The notes beneath the pieces were generated by a model. That model did not search any database and was not told the DNA's origin. It saw only the letters and a list, made by a program, of their open reading frames with translations. DNA of 64,000 nucleotides from Oncomelania hupensis (taxonomy: Eukaryota > Mollusca > Gastropoda > Littorinimorpha > Pomatiopsidae), in NCBI GenBank assembly GCA_036898135.1, contig CM072527.1, positions 27,164,544-27,228,543 of the forward strand, given 5' to 3'. The position numbers were made by a program, and so were the translations under genes. Below, one piece after another: positions 1-45,600 of the stretch. Positions within the stretch are counted from its first letter, which is position 1. Every line of letters begins with the position of its first letter.

Positions 1-4
1 GCAG

Positions 5-31403
<31,399 letters not shown>

Positions 31404-31605
31404 TGACTTTGACTAGCGACCTTGACCTTGTCTGATGACATTAGATAGCTGCGACGTTCACACAAATTTGTCCTTATTTTTAGTAATTTTCCTACTCATG
31501 AGCAATCAAAACATTTCGCAGCACTCTCAGATATTTTGACCCCGAGACATTTCAAGGGGAAAACAGTTCAGCTGAGGTCGAGTCACGCCTGCCCTCAAAT
31601 GTGCA

Positions 31606-31611
31606 AATAAA
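31606..31611 (+). terminator. Candidate polyadenylation signal AATAAA
   Basis: A canonical AATAAA lies about 200 bp after the CEMIP-like stop codon, followed by a short GT-containing stretch. It is the first one downstream. Confidence 0.5.
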
Positions 31612-31654
31612 GCTTGAACGAGTGTTAGGGCCTACTGCAATGATTGTCACAGGA

Positions 31655-32335
31655 ATGATACGAGGGCGAGTCAAAAAGTAATGCCATTTTTTGTATTTCA
31701 GGTGACGCTTTTTATAAAAAATACCAGACAATTTTCACAGTTATAAATTATTATATTATTTAGGTTATGAAATATTTTGTTTCTTACTTTGAAGGTTTTT
31801 AGACCCGCAATGAAAATTCAAAATTGCTGCCCCCTTAGAGGTGCGTCAAAAATTAAGAACAGTGATTGAATTCCTTGTTGCTGAAGGGGAATCCATGTGA
31901 ACGTTCACAGACGATTACAAAATGTGTTTTAATACAATACTTTAGATTATAGCAAGGTATGGAGGGAGGTCCGTCTTCGGAATGATAAAAAGGGTGGGAA
32001 CTGTGAGCGTAGCCTATAAACCCCGTTCTGGCCCTCTGTCCTCTTGTGTGAATATCCTGCTAGTACAGCAAAAGCAGATGCTCTGACCAGAGAAGACAGG
32101 AGCATAACTCCTGATGAGTTGGCACAAAACCTTGCAGTGAGCCATTGTCGAATCAATGGGCTTTTCAAAATAATGTGCCCGTTGGGTACCGAGAGAGCTG
32201 ATCAGAAGAGTTAGCAAAATTTTACCAGGCAGGGTTACATGCTCTCATTCCAAGGTGGAACAGTGTTATTGAGAGAAATGGTGACTATGTTGAGAAGTAG
32301 GGATGTGATTCACAGAGGGAGGACCAGCTTCATTT
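31655..32335 (+). pseudogene. mariner-like transposase remnant, internally deleted
   Basis: It begins with a mariner-type terminal sequence (ACGAGGGCGAGTCAAAAAGT). Broken frames read RTVIEFLVAEGES, ADALTREDRSITPDELAQNL and, near the end, RWNSVIERNGDYVEK, which look like N-terminal and C-terminal pieces of a mariner transposase. The catalytic middle is missing. Several stops and frameshifts. Confidence 0.75.
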
Positions 32336-32483
32336 TGATGTATTATGCATGTTTGTGGGTTGGTGTTACCTGTCCTAACGAAAATGGCGTTACCTTTTGA
32401 TTAACATTTACCTCGTATTTTACATAATTCATAGTTATTTCACACACACTAACACACTTACCCCCTGACATCTGTACTTCCTT

Positions 32484-33204
32484 CAAAGAATATGGGTATA
32501 CTACAAAGAAGAAGCATAACACGATTCTATGCGAAACGAGTGACGTCAGCGACACCACGGCGACACCAAGCGGCTGCGTTGCGGAGCAGGTCAAGGGAGG
32601 TAAACAGACCACATAGCAACATGTAAATACAGACGATATTGCTCGACTGTATCGGCGTGTTTCTGATGAATCCCGAACATATTGGTCAACAAAATTACTG
32701 TGTAATGTGTAGGAAAATGACTCCCTGCAATAATGCTGGTATTTTTGCACTCTGGCATGCTGCAATAGTTTTGTTTTATGATTCAGTCACCAACAGCACA
32801 AACTTGAATATCATAAAAAGGACTCATGTTTGTATGAATTTAAAATTTAAAAAAAAGTAGAATTGAACTGTTTTCATTCACCATTTCCATGCAAATTGTA
32901 AGCTCTATATCACAATGTTGACGAAAAACAAATGTGCAAAAATACCAGCATTATTGCAGGGAGTCATTTTCCTCCTACACATTACACAGTAATTTTGTTG
33001 ACCTATATGTTCGGGATTCATCAGAAACACGCCGATACAGTCGAGCAATATCGTCTGTATTTACATGTTGCTATGTGGTCTGTTTACCTCCCTTGACCTG
33101 CTCCGCAACGCAGCCGCTTGACGGCGCTGCACTTAAAACGTCTTCACTTTTTATATAGGGAAAGCTTCGGATGATTCTTCTTTGTAGTATACCCATATTC
33201 TTTG
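32484..33204. mobile_element. 721-bp foldback element with 7-bp target duplication
   Basis: The arms start CAAAGAATATGGGTATACTA and are inverted at the other end. Inner arms (about 32575-32755 and 32933-33120) are long near-perfect complements, and the outer parts differ. Flanked by CTTCCTT at 32477-32483 and 33205-33211. No transposase. Confidence 0.85.
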
Positions 33205-33314
33205 CTTCCTTCCCTCTCTCTCCTTCCCTCTCTCTGTCCCTCCCACACACTCACATACACACACATTCCCTTTATAACATCAACTCTTTATTATTTAGTC
33301 TGTAGGTATTTTAC

Positions 33315-33317
<3 letters not shown>

Positions 33318-33398
<81 letters not shown>

Positions 33399-33425
33399 GC
33401 ACACACACACACCCACACACACACA
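33318..33425 (+). repeat. (CT)n(CA)n microsatellite
   Basis: About 78 bp of CT followed by CA repeats. Confidence 0.93.
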
Positions 33426-33429
33426 CATA

Positions 33430-33790
33430 GACTTGTCTGGGAACATAAGCATCTTGTATTTTACTTGTCCTGTTGTAGACTTTATCGAATATTTTGTAAA
33501 CTAAATGGAAAAACATCATTTTTGATTAAATAAAAATACATATAAACGAATAAACATTTTTACTTTACAAAAAGATAGATAAATACATGCATAGTAGTAT
33601 TTCTTGTGCATAAAATCATTTTAAAAAATAATTAAAAAAAAAATTAATTAAATCATAATAAAATCAATAAATTTATAAATCATTGTTGCTGTTTTTCTGT
33701 CATGTTTTCCCAAAGTACTTTTTTGTTTTTTATTTCTGTGTTATTATACCCGTGACGACTTGCCTGCTAACTGTGATTTTCATGTTATTT
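33430..33790. other. AT-rich DNA, nothing recognised
   Basis: A/T-rich non-coding sequence without recognised elements. Confidence 0.5.
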
Positions 33791-33821
33791 TATGTATGTG
33801 TCTGAACACAGTTTACCAACT

Positions 33822-33826
33822 TCTCT

Positions 33827-33895
<69 letters not shown>
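33822..33895 (+). repeat. (GT)n microsatellite
   Basis: About 65 bp of GT repeats. Confidence 0.95.
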
Positions 33896-34289
33896 TGTCT
33901 ATCTGTTTCCCTGTCTTTCTGTATAAATGTTAGAGTATTGCCTGCGTGAGTCCGTGTGTGCGTTAGTCTGCATGCATGAGTAGGTCTATGATGTAGACAG
34001 GGTTTGGACCACGCGCCTTGACCAGACAGCAATGGACAAGACCACGAATAGCTGTAATGACGTCACGAGAACGAAGCGGGTGACGTCACGATACTGCCAG
34101 TAAAGGTTATGAGATGATGTCGGTGATGGAAACCTTGGCGGCGCTGCAACACGTCGGTGGAAGGTCACGGACCTTACGTCAGATCCTGTTGGCGGCATAA
34201 GCTGTTAATGACGTCATCTGCTGTTGCTGATTGGTGACCTCATTGGCTCTGAAATGGCGCCACACAAGGCCTTGGTGACGTCAGGGTTG

Positions 34290-34426
34290 TCAGATTTTGA
34301 CGCCGAACTGGTCCATGAAATCCAATTCTTGCTCACGGTACATCAGACAAGGATGGATTGCTGGCGGCAGCTTCTGAGGTCTGACGCGAGGGGGCGCTCG
34401 CTTTGGCCACGTCATCGGGTTTTCGT
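34290..34426 (-). CDS. Unidentified gene, terminal exon
   Basis: An acceptor GTGTGAAAG follows a long GT tract. It encodes ENPMTWPKRAPPRVRPQKLP then PAIHPCLMYREQELDFMDQF and stops after GVKI at 34290. Basic and proline-rich. Confidence 0.6.
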
Positions 34427-35038
34427 CTTTCACACACACGCACATACACACACACGCACGCACACCCCCACACACATACAGCGTAAATGGCCAAGAGATT
34501 AATGATCATTAGAATTATTGTCTATCATGCATAGTTCAAGATCTAGGTCAACTGTCACGCGGTGTTTCTTCAATGGAAGTCAAAGCGCGGCGATCATAAG
34601 AGATAGCTATAACAGAAAATAAGAATAGAAATATATTTTAATTTTTAAATGTTAGATTGACTGCATCCAATACCACTATTGACATGAGGAAACCGGGGTA
34701 CCCGGAGAAAACCCTCGGCGTCCTGAAAAGTCTCGTACCTAAGTCAGGCAAGTTCGCCCCACGCGGCGTTGAAACCCGCGATCTTCGTCCTGGGAAACCA
34801 GAACCCTGTGCCACCAGACCACCTCGCCCTCATGCAGCAATACATACCATGCCGGATGTTATAATAAAAAACCCTGTCACCTAATTCAGACTCAAAGAGC
34901 GGCTCTCGGAAACCAACATACACGCTCATATGTTACACACATTCTTACATACACAGCACACACTCACCACTCAAACATCGGTGTGTAACAAATCCGCCCC
35001 CCCCCCCCCCCTCCCCCAACCCCCCAAAAAATTAAAAC

Positions 35039-35098
<60 letters not shown>

Positions 35099-38000
35099 CA
35101 ATAATTGTCCATTTTTGGTTATCTCCAGTGACCTTGACCTTGGAGCGATGATGACCCAGCGGCCATGTTTACTGCGAGACAGGTGCGCAACATCGACGGC
35201 AACCTGGATTGTGAGTCTAACACTCCTTGGTCAATAGCTTCGGAAAATGTCGTCACCTAGCACGTACAATTTTTTCTGACCCTTGTGACCTCGACATGGA
35301 AGTGCTTGAGGGCAGTTACCTGCTTCACAGAGGACAGTTACCTGCTTCACAGAGGGAAGTTACCTGCTGTTAAGAGGGAGAGCGGTTTGTTGTCCCACAA
35401 GGAGTCCGGAATCCGAGGACCTCCGTACAGCAGGTGGCGCTCTCTTGCTCTGTCCACACCCACGGCCGTGCTGGGGCGCTGCTTCGTTGACCCGACCTTG
35501 GCGCACGTCAAGCACGCCATGCTGTAATTTAAAGATTGACGTCAGTCAATGACATGACCATTGGGAAACTTTTGCGATCACACAATGAAACGGGGACGTG
35601 ATCATCCGCACACACAACCTCTCCCAAAAGATGGCACGTGACACACAGAATAAACCACGCGCCAAATAACTCCACGAAATACACCGGCGTCACACCCTTA
35701 CAGTGACGTCACACTATAAGCGTCATCATATGATTACAAAAACAAACAAACAAACAAACAAACAAACAAACAAAAACCCCAATGACGTCATGGGAGGCAT
35801 TAAAATAAGAAAGGTAATCCAGGGTGAGAGTGACTTACACAATGCTACAGCGAGAACGACTACGACGGTAAAGACATAGAAAACAAGAAAAATAAAAACA
35901 GTTCGATTCCCCCAAAACACTGAGTTCAAAAGACATTGCCAATCTCGGAATCTAAAAATAACAAAATATGTTAGTTTCTCCTTCTTCTTGTTCTAGTTAA
36001 AAAAAAAAAATAATAGGAAAAAGGTCAACTTTTGCCAATGTAATATCAACAATAGAAAAACGAGTGTTTTTTTGTTTTTACATTTTAAAGAAAGATGAAA
36101 TCTTGCCAATGTAATTGGGAATAATAGAAAAACGAGCCTCTATATCTGAACACAATGATAGAGTAAAGCTTGTTAAGCGAGTGGCGGGACGCCACAGGGT
36201 TAACACCAAGCCGGAGGAGGATAAGTGGGAGAACCTGGAATTATGGACGCAGGGGGCGGTACGGGGCGTCTCCTTCACAGGGGGGACTGGCGGTGCGAAG
36301 CCCACCCGTTTGGCGCCACATATGGTCTCCTTGGCGTTCGGTATTTGGTACGGGCTATCCTTTGATCTGTTCACAGCCGTCAATCCTTCATTCATTTTGC
36401 CTTTAGTAATGATGACGATGATGATGATGCTGCTGATGACGACGATGATGATGATAATAATGAGGAGGAGGAGGATGACGATGATGATGACGACGACACA
36501 ACAACAACTAAGAAGAAGAAGAACAACAACAATAACAACAACAACAATTCCACCACCACCACCAATAACAACAGAAACTAGAAGAACAATACTACTACTA
36601 CTACTGCTACTACTGCTACTACTACTACTACTACTACTACTAATCAGAAGAAGAAGAAGAAGAAGAAGAAGAAGAAGAAGAAGAAGAAGAAGAAGACGAA
36701 GAAGAAGAAGAAGAATTTAAAAAAAAAATAAAGAATGAAAGAAAGAACTAACAGGATGACTATATGACTCACATGCTCCTTATGGAACTTGCAATGCTTA
36801 ACATGAAAATCAGTGCCCAGAATAAAACGAAATGAAACGGAGCCATTAAACTGCAAAGTAATGCCGACTTTGATCTTTCAGTGCCTTGAGATGCCTTTGA
36901 TCTCCGTCTCCAAAACATATTTGTACGATCAAATAAACTACAACAAAAGTTGAATTATGCAAACAAAAAAATCCAGTGACCTTGGGACCACCTTGACTCT
37001 CAGTGACTTTGACCTTGGGATGACTTCACCTTCAATTAACCTCTGATGCTCTTGTATGATCAAATAACCCAATGCTATTGCATACTACGGGTCAATTATG
37101 GAACCATTCCACTGAACATTGGAAAAGTTTTTGTTGTTTTAGTAAGGCCTAAAATGACCTTGACCTTCAAGATCAAAGCAAAAACGGAAGATATATGTAA
37201 TATCAATCTATCATCTCCAAATAAAACAAGTTTGAAGTTTTATACTTCTCATAGTTTAGGGTCAAGGTCACTTCAAAATACCTATACGTACTTATTTTTT
37301 ATATCTCCCGTGACCTTGACCTTGAAGGTTGACCAAAATTGCAGAGTATGTGTGTCTCGTTCATATCTAACATGTGCCAAATAATCATAGGTTCAATATT
37401 ATTAACTCTTGAAAAAAATTGAAATTTTGTGATTTTTTTTTTAACTAACATTTGTTGAACTTGTAACCTTGACCTTAAAATGCATTTATTCACTGATCGA
37501 TTTTATCGTCTCATAAATATACCCCATCCTAGTTTGGTTTTGGTTATTGAAATAGGTTCTGAGACATTATGTTTCTTGCAAGTTTTTGCACGGCGGACGA
37601 CGGACGGCGGACGGGTGACCGGACAATTTTTTGATTGTTTAGGACTCATCTCGCACAGATTTGGATTTTGGGGATCACGTGGGAGGGGGTAGGGTGGGGA
37701 ATAGGGGGGTTTAGTGGGCTGGGGTGAGGAGTGTTGGGGTAATGGGGACAGGGGTCGGGGTGAGTACATAGACACACATTGCTATGCATGCCAGCCAAAC
37801 ATCACTCCGCTGTTCTACACTCTCTTCTCTCGCAGACTACTGTTTGTTCATGGACCCTATATAGAGTCCATGGTTTGTTTGACAAAAGTGAAACACCGTT
37901 TTGGGGCGACGGGAAAGGTAAGGTAAGGTAAAGGTGGTCCCATAGCCTTGTGGCCGTAAGGGAGCGTGATGTTGGAGATCACACTTATCTTGGGCCAGCG

Positions 38001-39245
38001 TAATGAGGGTGATGCCCATCTCTCTCCCTCGCTGCTTTACCTTCCCCACCCTTAAGAAAGTAGGTACTTAATCACAGTTGAGTCAACTGGGGGCGTTGTT
38101 ATTTGTCGCTTCACGTTTTGCGGTCACCCATCCAAGTGCTAACCGCACTGGACGGTGCTTAACTTGCGACACAGTAGCGAGTGCTACGGGAAAGGGAAGG
38201 GTGTTAAAACAAAAAAAACAACCTCTTTACATGAAGGGAAAGTTTGGCAGAGAAAGAGAGCAATGAAACAAACCGTCATCAGTTAACTACATGACTGTCA
38301 GAGTGACTGAGTTGACTGAATAACTGAGTGATTTACTGACTTTCCGCAGCTGTTTTGAGTGGCCAGCTCCTGATAGCGGCCCATGTTATAATACTTGTCC
38401 GGGTAGGGTCGCAGGCTGCTGGAGCCCACAAACGGGTAGAAGATTTCTCTCTCACCAATACTGCACATGTCAAACCAGGGATGACGGTGACGATGATGGT
38501 GGTGGTAGTGATGATGATGATGATGATGTTTATGAGAGAGAAAGAAAGACAGAAAGAGATCGTAATCCCCATCCAATAAAAATACAAACAAAAAGAAATG
38601 AATTGTCAAGGGAGGTAATAAGAGTTCGGACTAACCAGAACAAGGGAAGTAATAAGAATTCAGACAAACCAGAACGTGTTGTCTCCCTCCTTCAAACGCT
38701 CCAGCGGGATTGTCTCCTCTTGCCTGCAACGCCACGCATAATAGCCTACAATATAAAATTAAAATAAATATAACATAAAATAACACAAAAATATTAATTT
38801 TCCTTCGGGGGTGGGGCAGGGTGAGGCTGCTCGACATTCCTTTCCTATCCTATCCCGTAACTGGAAAGACGTTGGGGCATCATAGATGATAGTTTAACCA
38901 GCGTACTCCATCTTTTTCTGTCCTCGGCAGCCCTCATGGCTTCACTCAGTGCAAGCCAGTCCGTTCTAGAATGTTGTCCTCCCACCTCTTTTTCTGTCTC
39001 CCTCTTCTTCTGCCTTCTTGCACCCTGCCTTGCAGGATGGTCTTTGCAAGGCCTGATGCTCTGGTGATATGGTCATACCATCGGAGTTTCCGTTTCTTCA
39101 CCACTGTGAGCAGGTCATCATTGCTCGACATTATGTAGAGGAAATAGTGGCCCCCTTGGACAGTGCAACTCACTGTCTGACCTCTCAAGAGAGGTAACGT
39201 CTTCACATTAGGTCGCTCAGGGTCAGAATATAACAGATCGCAAAG

Positions 39246-39310
<65 letters not shown>

Positions 39311-39332
39311 TTCACCATCCTGTCGTCATCAT

Positions 39333-39363
<31 letters not shown>

Positions 39364-40210
39364 AGCAACTGTAGCGGCAGTAACCTCATTATCAACAGAG
39401 GACCGTACACTGGCTTATGGAAGTGTCGGTACAAGGGTGCTATTTCTGGATTTGTGGTTGTGGTGGGGAGGGAGGAAGGTGGGTGGAGAGGTAGAGGGCA
39501 CGACACCTGGGTTTGGGGGGTTGGCGTGGTCGGCCCGTGGTATCGGCTACGCCTGGAACCTTAATTTCCCCGAAAGGTGACTGCGTCCTGCAACAACAAC
39601 ATCCACAATAACAACATCAACAACAACTACAGCAACAACGTTAGTCGGAGTCACTATGAGCTTGGCACCTTGTTTTCTGTTGTCTGTCCCACAGCGTGGT
39701 TGTACTGCGGCTTGAGCGTCTGTCTAACGTTTGTCTGTCTCGTTGTCTGTCTGTGTGCTTTCTTTGTCGTAGTCGCTTTATTAAGTCAGTTTGTTTCTGT
39801 TTATATGTCTCAGTCAGTCTGTCTCAGCCTATATTTTCAGTCAGTCTGTCTCAGCCTATATGTCTCAGTCAATCTGTCTCAGTCTGTCTGTCTCAGTCAG
39901 TCTGTTTCAGTCAGTCAGTCTGTCTCAGACTATATGTCTCAGTCTGTCTCAGCCTATGTGTCTCAGTCAGTTTGTCTCAGCCTATATGTCTCAGTCAGTC
40001 TGTCTCAGTCAATCAGTCTGTCTCAGCCTATATGTCTCTGTCTCCTTGTCTGTCTGTTTTTCACAGTCTGTTTGTCTTCCTCATGGCGTTTCCTTTTAAA
40101 AGATTAGTCTGCCTGCCTGTAATCCAGTGATAACGATGACAGTGACAACCGCAATGACAAAAATGACGACCATAATGATGCCGATGATATGATGACGACG
40201 ACGACGATAA

Positions 40211-40286
<76 letters not shown>

Positions 40287-40793
40287 GATGATGATGACGA
40301 TAATGATGAATGATGCCGATGATATGATGGCGACGACGAAAAAGAAGTTAAAGATGACGGTGATAATAATAATAATGATGCTGAAAATGAAAAAAATAAG
40401 AAGTAGAAGAAGAAGAAAACGATGAAGACGATTATGAGGATGATGATGACGACGACAATGATGACGATGATGTTGGTGAAGATGATGAAGATGAAGACGA
40501 CGACGATGATGATTACAACGACGACGACGATGATGATGATGACGACGATGATGATGATGATGACGACGATGACAACGACTTTTATTCAGTCACTTACGGA
40601 TCATATTTCTGTCGGGTGGCGTACTCTTGGTAACGTCCCATCCGGTAAAACTTGTCGGGCATAGGGCGGCAGGCGTTGGAGCCAAACACGTTGTAATGAA
40701 TGTTCCTCTCTCCTATACTGAAACCCGGGCACAGAGGAGTTAACAGACAACTACAGTATTAGCCAATCCGCAAGCTTCAAAGCGTTAATAATG

Positions 40794-40846
<53 letters not shown>

Positions 40847-42229
40847 GGATGCTTTACGTGCCTTATTCCTAAATCAGACTCAAAGCGCGATGATCTGTAA
40901 CCAACCTACACGCTCACATACACGCTCACATGTTAAAAACACTTCTACTTACACAACAAACCCACATTCTTCACTCTAACATGTGGTGCCAAAAAACGTC
41001 GCTATGAGAAGACGGAAAGAAAATCGAATTTTTTTATTAGGAAAGTTTAGATTTACTGCATCCAATACCGGTACCATTATTGAAGTGAGAACCCCCCCCC
41101 CCCCTCCCCCCGCAAGTGGTATTAAAATGCAAAATAATACCGACTTGATCTTTCGATGCTTTTTTCCTTGAGATGACCTTGACTTCCTCACTCATGTACT
41201 ATCAAATAAACTACAGCAAAGGTTGTAATATGACAACCTCCCCCCCCCACCCCTTCCCCCACCCCCATTTCCCCCAAAAGTGATCTTGGAATGGCCTTGA
41301 CCTTGGGATGAGAGTGACCTTCACGTCTGATGCTCATGTATGATCAAATAACTTCAATGCTGTTGCTGGAGCAAATATAGAGCCATTACACTGTACGATG
41401 AATTTAAAAACAAAAGTTTGTGTAAGGCCTAAAATTACCTTGACCTTCAAGATCAATGCAAAAACGGAACATATTTGAAAGATCAATATATTATCTCTAA
41501 ATTAAAGTTTGGGCTTTATATCTCTCATAGTTTAGGATCGAGTTCACTTCGAAGTACCCATACGGACTTTGGACGGCTCCAATGACCTTGAAGCGATGTT
41601 GACCAAATAAGAACAATAGTAAACCTACTATGTGTGTCTCATTGATATCTTTCATGCTTCGTATAATGAAACGTTCAATATTAATAAGTTAGAGGAAAAG
41701 TGAAATTTTGTCAAAAATGTTTTTTTTTTATTTTTTAGTTTTTTTACTAACCTTATGACCTTAACCTTCTTTTTTTTTCTTTTTTTTCTGTAATCCATTC
41801 CCACATATTCCGGATCTGTTTTGGCTAAAATGCCCCTCCCTTCCCCTAGGCTATAAGTATGAGCCTTATCTCAATTCGACATTAAGAGTAGTTTTGTTAA
41901 TAAAAGGACAAACTTCCAAGAAGTTCCATAGATGTTGCATTTAAATGTAACGAAATCCAGTTAGCGAAGTACAGGAATTTGTTTTATTAAAGCTACATAC
42001 AACCTCAAAATTAAACCAACTGTTATAAAGGTTGAGTAGCTTAGATAAGTGGACAGTAACTACTCTAGCTTCTACAGGGCACGTATCAGCGCAAAGAGCT
42101 GCTTATAGCTCTTTCCGATCGCAGGCCAAAACTAAGGGTGTCAAGGACACAAATGTTGCTTCATTATGCGCGCGTTGCATGTTAGGAAGGTCTATGTGTG
42201 TAACGTGTTTCTTTCTCCCCCCCCCCAAC

Positions 42230-42276
<47 letters not shown>

Positions 42277-42621
42277 GTATGTGTGTGTATTCTTCAAAGA
42301 GTATACTGAAGAGTGTTACCAGAAGGCTTCTGAGGGTTGCTGGGAACTGGGTCGTGGCATGGTCCCCTTGTATTTACAGGTATTGCAGTCGTCTCTCCTG
42401 CCACAGAGCACGTCATCATGACCTTGCTGCTGCTGATGATGGTAACGATAAAGATGCTGATGATGCTGATGACACTGATAACTTACACTGATAGTAACGA
42501 TGATGGTGATCATCATAATGATGTTGTTGATGATAATGAAGATGATTACAGTGAGGATGTTGATGGTGATCAGGGCGATGATGATGATTTTAATGATGAT
42601 GATCCTGACGACGACGACGAC

Positions 42622-42678
<57 letters not shown>

Positions 42679-45600
42679 AAGGATAAACGTTACAGAGAGG
42701 GGTGCATGGTACATCCAGGTGTGATATCGACGACTTCCGGGGGTTTGTATGAGCTGCACACACAGGCAATACACGCACGCAGGCACGCGCGCGCGCGAGC
42801 ACGCACACACACACACACACATACACACACACACACACACGCACACACACACACACACACACATAATAAAAATCCGTTGAGCAACGACGAAAACAATAAT
42901 TATTATCATAAGAGCCTGATAAAATAGCAACTTACAACTGAAAACTACTGAATACAACAAAACATAATTGAACACTTGTTATATTATATACATACACATC
43001 AGCACTACTAAATACACCTGAACAATGTTAAATGACTGATAAATACTAAATACAACTGAACAATGTTAAATACGACTGATAAATACTAAATACAACTGAA
43101 CAATTTTAAATCTTATCCTATCCCTATCCTATCCCGTAACTCGGAGGTCGTAGGGGCACCACAGATGATCGTTTAAACAGCATATTTCATCTTTCCCTAT
43201 TCTCAGCAACCCTGATTGTTTCGCTCAATGTCAAACCAGTCCATTCTCGAATGTTGTCCTCCCACCTCTTTTTCGGTCTCCCTCTTCTTCTACCTCCTTT
43301 CTTGCAGGATGGTGTTAAATACTACTGATAAATACTAAATACAACTTAACACTACTTCATACAAAAAAAGTATGGAATACTACTAAATACAACTGAATAC
43401 AACTGAACACTACTAAATATAGCTGAAAAGTACTAAATACAGATCAACACAGCTAAATACAGCAAACATTACTAAGTAGTCCTGAACGTTACTAAATACA
43501 ACTGAACACTAAATGCAGCTGAACACTACAAAAAACATCTGAACACTGCTAAATAGTTCTGATCACTACTGAATACAAATGAACACTAATAAATAGCATT
43601 GAACACTGCTAAATACAACTGAATAATGTTAAATACGACTAAGAATGATTTTTTTGGCAGGAGATGCGGTGATTGACGCCCTCACCATTATCTGTAACAA
43701 GATATGTCAGAGTGAGGAGTGGCCCACACCATGGACCCCGTCGCTTGTCATCACTCTTGGTAAAGAATGGATATTTGGATGGGTGCCTGTTTATAATAGC
43801 TAAGTGAATGCAAAATATAATTGACTCCTAGATCAAAATAAAGTTCGTGCAAGTCTTTCTGTTTACTACCACATTCACAAATTCACAGATGCTCACTAAC
43901 ACAGGCAAACACTAACAAAAAATATAAGCTCTACGCTCTCAGTACTTTATATAAAGAAACCACAATATTTTACATAATTCTTTTACACCAATCTTTCATA
44001 CCACATATGTCAAACTCGAACTTGGATAATCGACGGCTGGCAATCGCTTGTCTCGAGCCAAAATAAACACAAAAAACGTGTTACCTCTATAACTCGAGGG
44101 AGCGTGTGCACACGAAGGCTAAGCCGAGCTACAGAGTCGTTTAGACAGGCAGTTAGACGAACAGTGATGATGTAGACAGACAGTTAGACAAACAGTGATG
44201 ATGTAGACAGGCAGATGGGCTCGCCTGCCCTATCTGTCTGGGGTAGAAATCGCGTCTTGGTAATGTACAAGACGCACGGCCTCCCCTATGCTTCTCGAGT
44301 CGCCCTTTCTCCGTTGTCCTAGACAACGCCGTGTGTCCAGGTGCATGAAGCTAACACCAGCTCATCGTAGACAGCTGTAATCTTTACAGCACAATATTCA
44401 CACCCAATTTCAGAAAGAAAATCTACCCAACCTATGCCCCTTGATAAGTTCTCGATGTTTTCAACCTCTTCGATATTCACAACAATCTTTTCTTTTTTTC
44501 ATTCTTTATCTTTTCTTCCTGTGCTAACACAATAACTCTACAACCTCACACCTTAGAACACAACACTCGAGTGACTACAATTGCCCTTCCTGCCAGCTAT
44601 TCATTATTCCATTGGTTCAACAATTCTAGCCAATTAAAATAATTACATAAGATATTAAAAAAAAACCTCACACTCTAAAAATAGAAATATTATTGAGAAC
44701 CGTAAAATTCACATTCTCTACACTCTTCTCAAAAAGGGATACCTTCAGTAGTGTGAAAATTACCGTACCATCAGCCTCATCAGCCATCCCAGCAAGGTCC
44801 TCCTGAATATAATACTCAACAGGTTCGACACCCTGAGCTGAACAAATCATAGCTGAACAAGCAGGACTCAGGGCAGGGCGAAGTACCACTGAACAGATTT
44901 TCAACCTCAGAATAAGCTGCGATAAATACCTACAGCACCAAGAACATCTATATCATGTGTTAGTAGACTTCAAGAAAGCCTTTGACCGAGTCTGGCATGA
45001 AGCTCTGTGGGCAACCATGAGAGTGTACAACATCAGCCCTAAAATTATTGAAGTCATCAAAAGCCTGTAAGACAAGACTACCAGTGCAGTCCTACACAAC
45101 AGCACCATCGGGAACTGGTTTAGAACAAAATCGGTGTGCGTCAAGGATGCCTACTCTCTCCAACACTTTTCAACACCTTCCTAGAGTCCATCAGGTCAGA
45201 TGCGCTTGCAAGATCACGAAGGCACAGTCAGCAAAGCAATCTCCAACTTCCGTTTTGCGGATAACATTGATGGATTGGCTGGAGAGGAACAAGAACTTGA
45301 ACAGCTGGTACAGAGGCTTGACACCACCTCCAGAGCCTATGGAATGGAAATAGGTGCAGAGAAGACCAAAATGATGACCAACAACACCAATGGCATCAAC
45401 ATGGTCATCAAAGTCCAAGGCCAGGATCGCACAAACAACTGCTGCCGTGACAAGTTTAAAGCCCATGAGGAAAGACAGGATTATCAGTCTACATTCTAAG
45501 TAAGGCTGCTGCGCTCCCTTGTCATCTCCATCTTCGTATATGCTTGCGAAACATGGGCCCTCACAACAGATCTACAACGAAGAATACAAAGCATAGAGAC

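Noticed and set aside
35134..35212. Possible plus-strand exon (MFTARQVRNIDGNLD before GTGAGT)
   Set aside because: It has a good donor, but the acceptor lies in the TGACCTTGACCTT repeat, no partner exon fits, and it opposes the minus-strand gene.
36115..36720. 201-codon plus-strand frame
   Set aside because: The second half is microsatellite. The first half is antisense to a better-supported minus-strand exon candidate (36366-36235).
38078..38266. Plus-strand frame across the 5S-like region
   Set aside because: Antisense to the 5S-derived SINE.
42300..42378. Possible plus-strand exon (EYTEECYQKASEGCWELG)
   Set aside because: Splice-like edges but isolated, in microsatellite surroundings, and no phase partner found.
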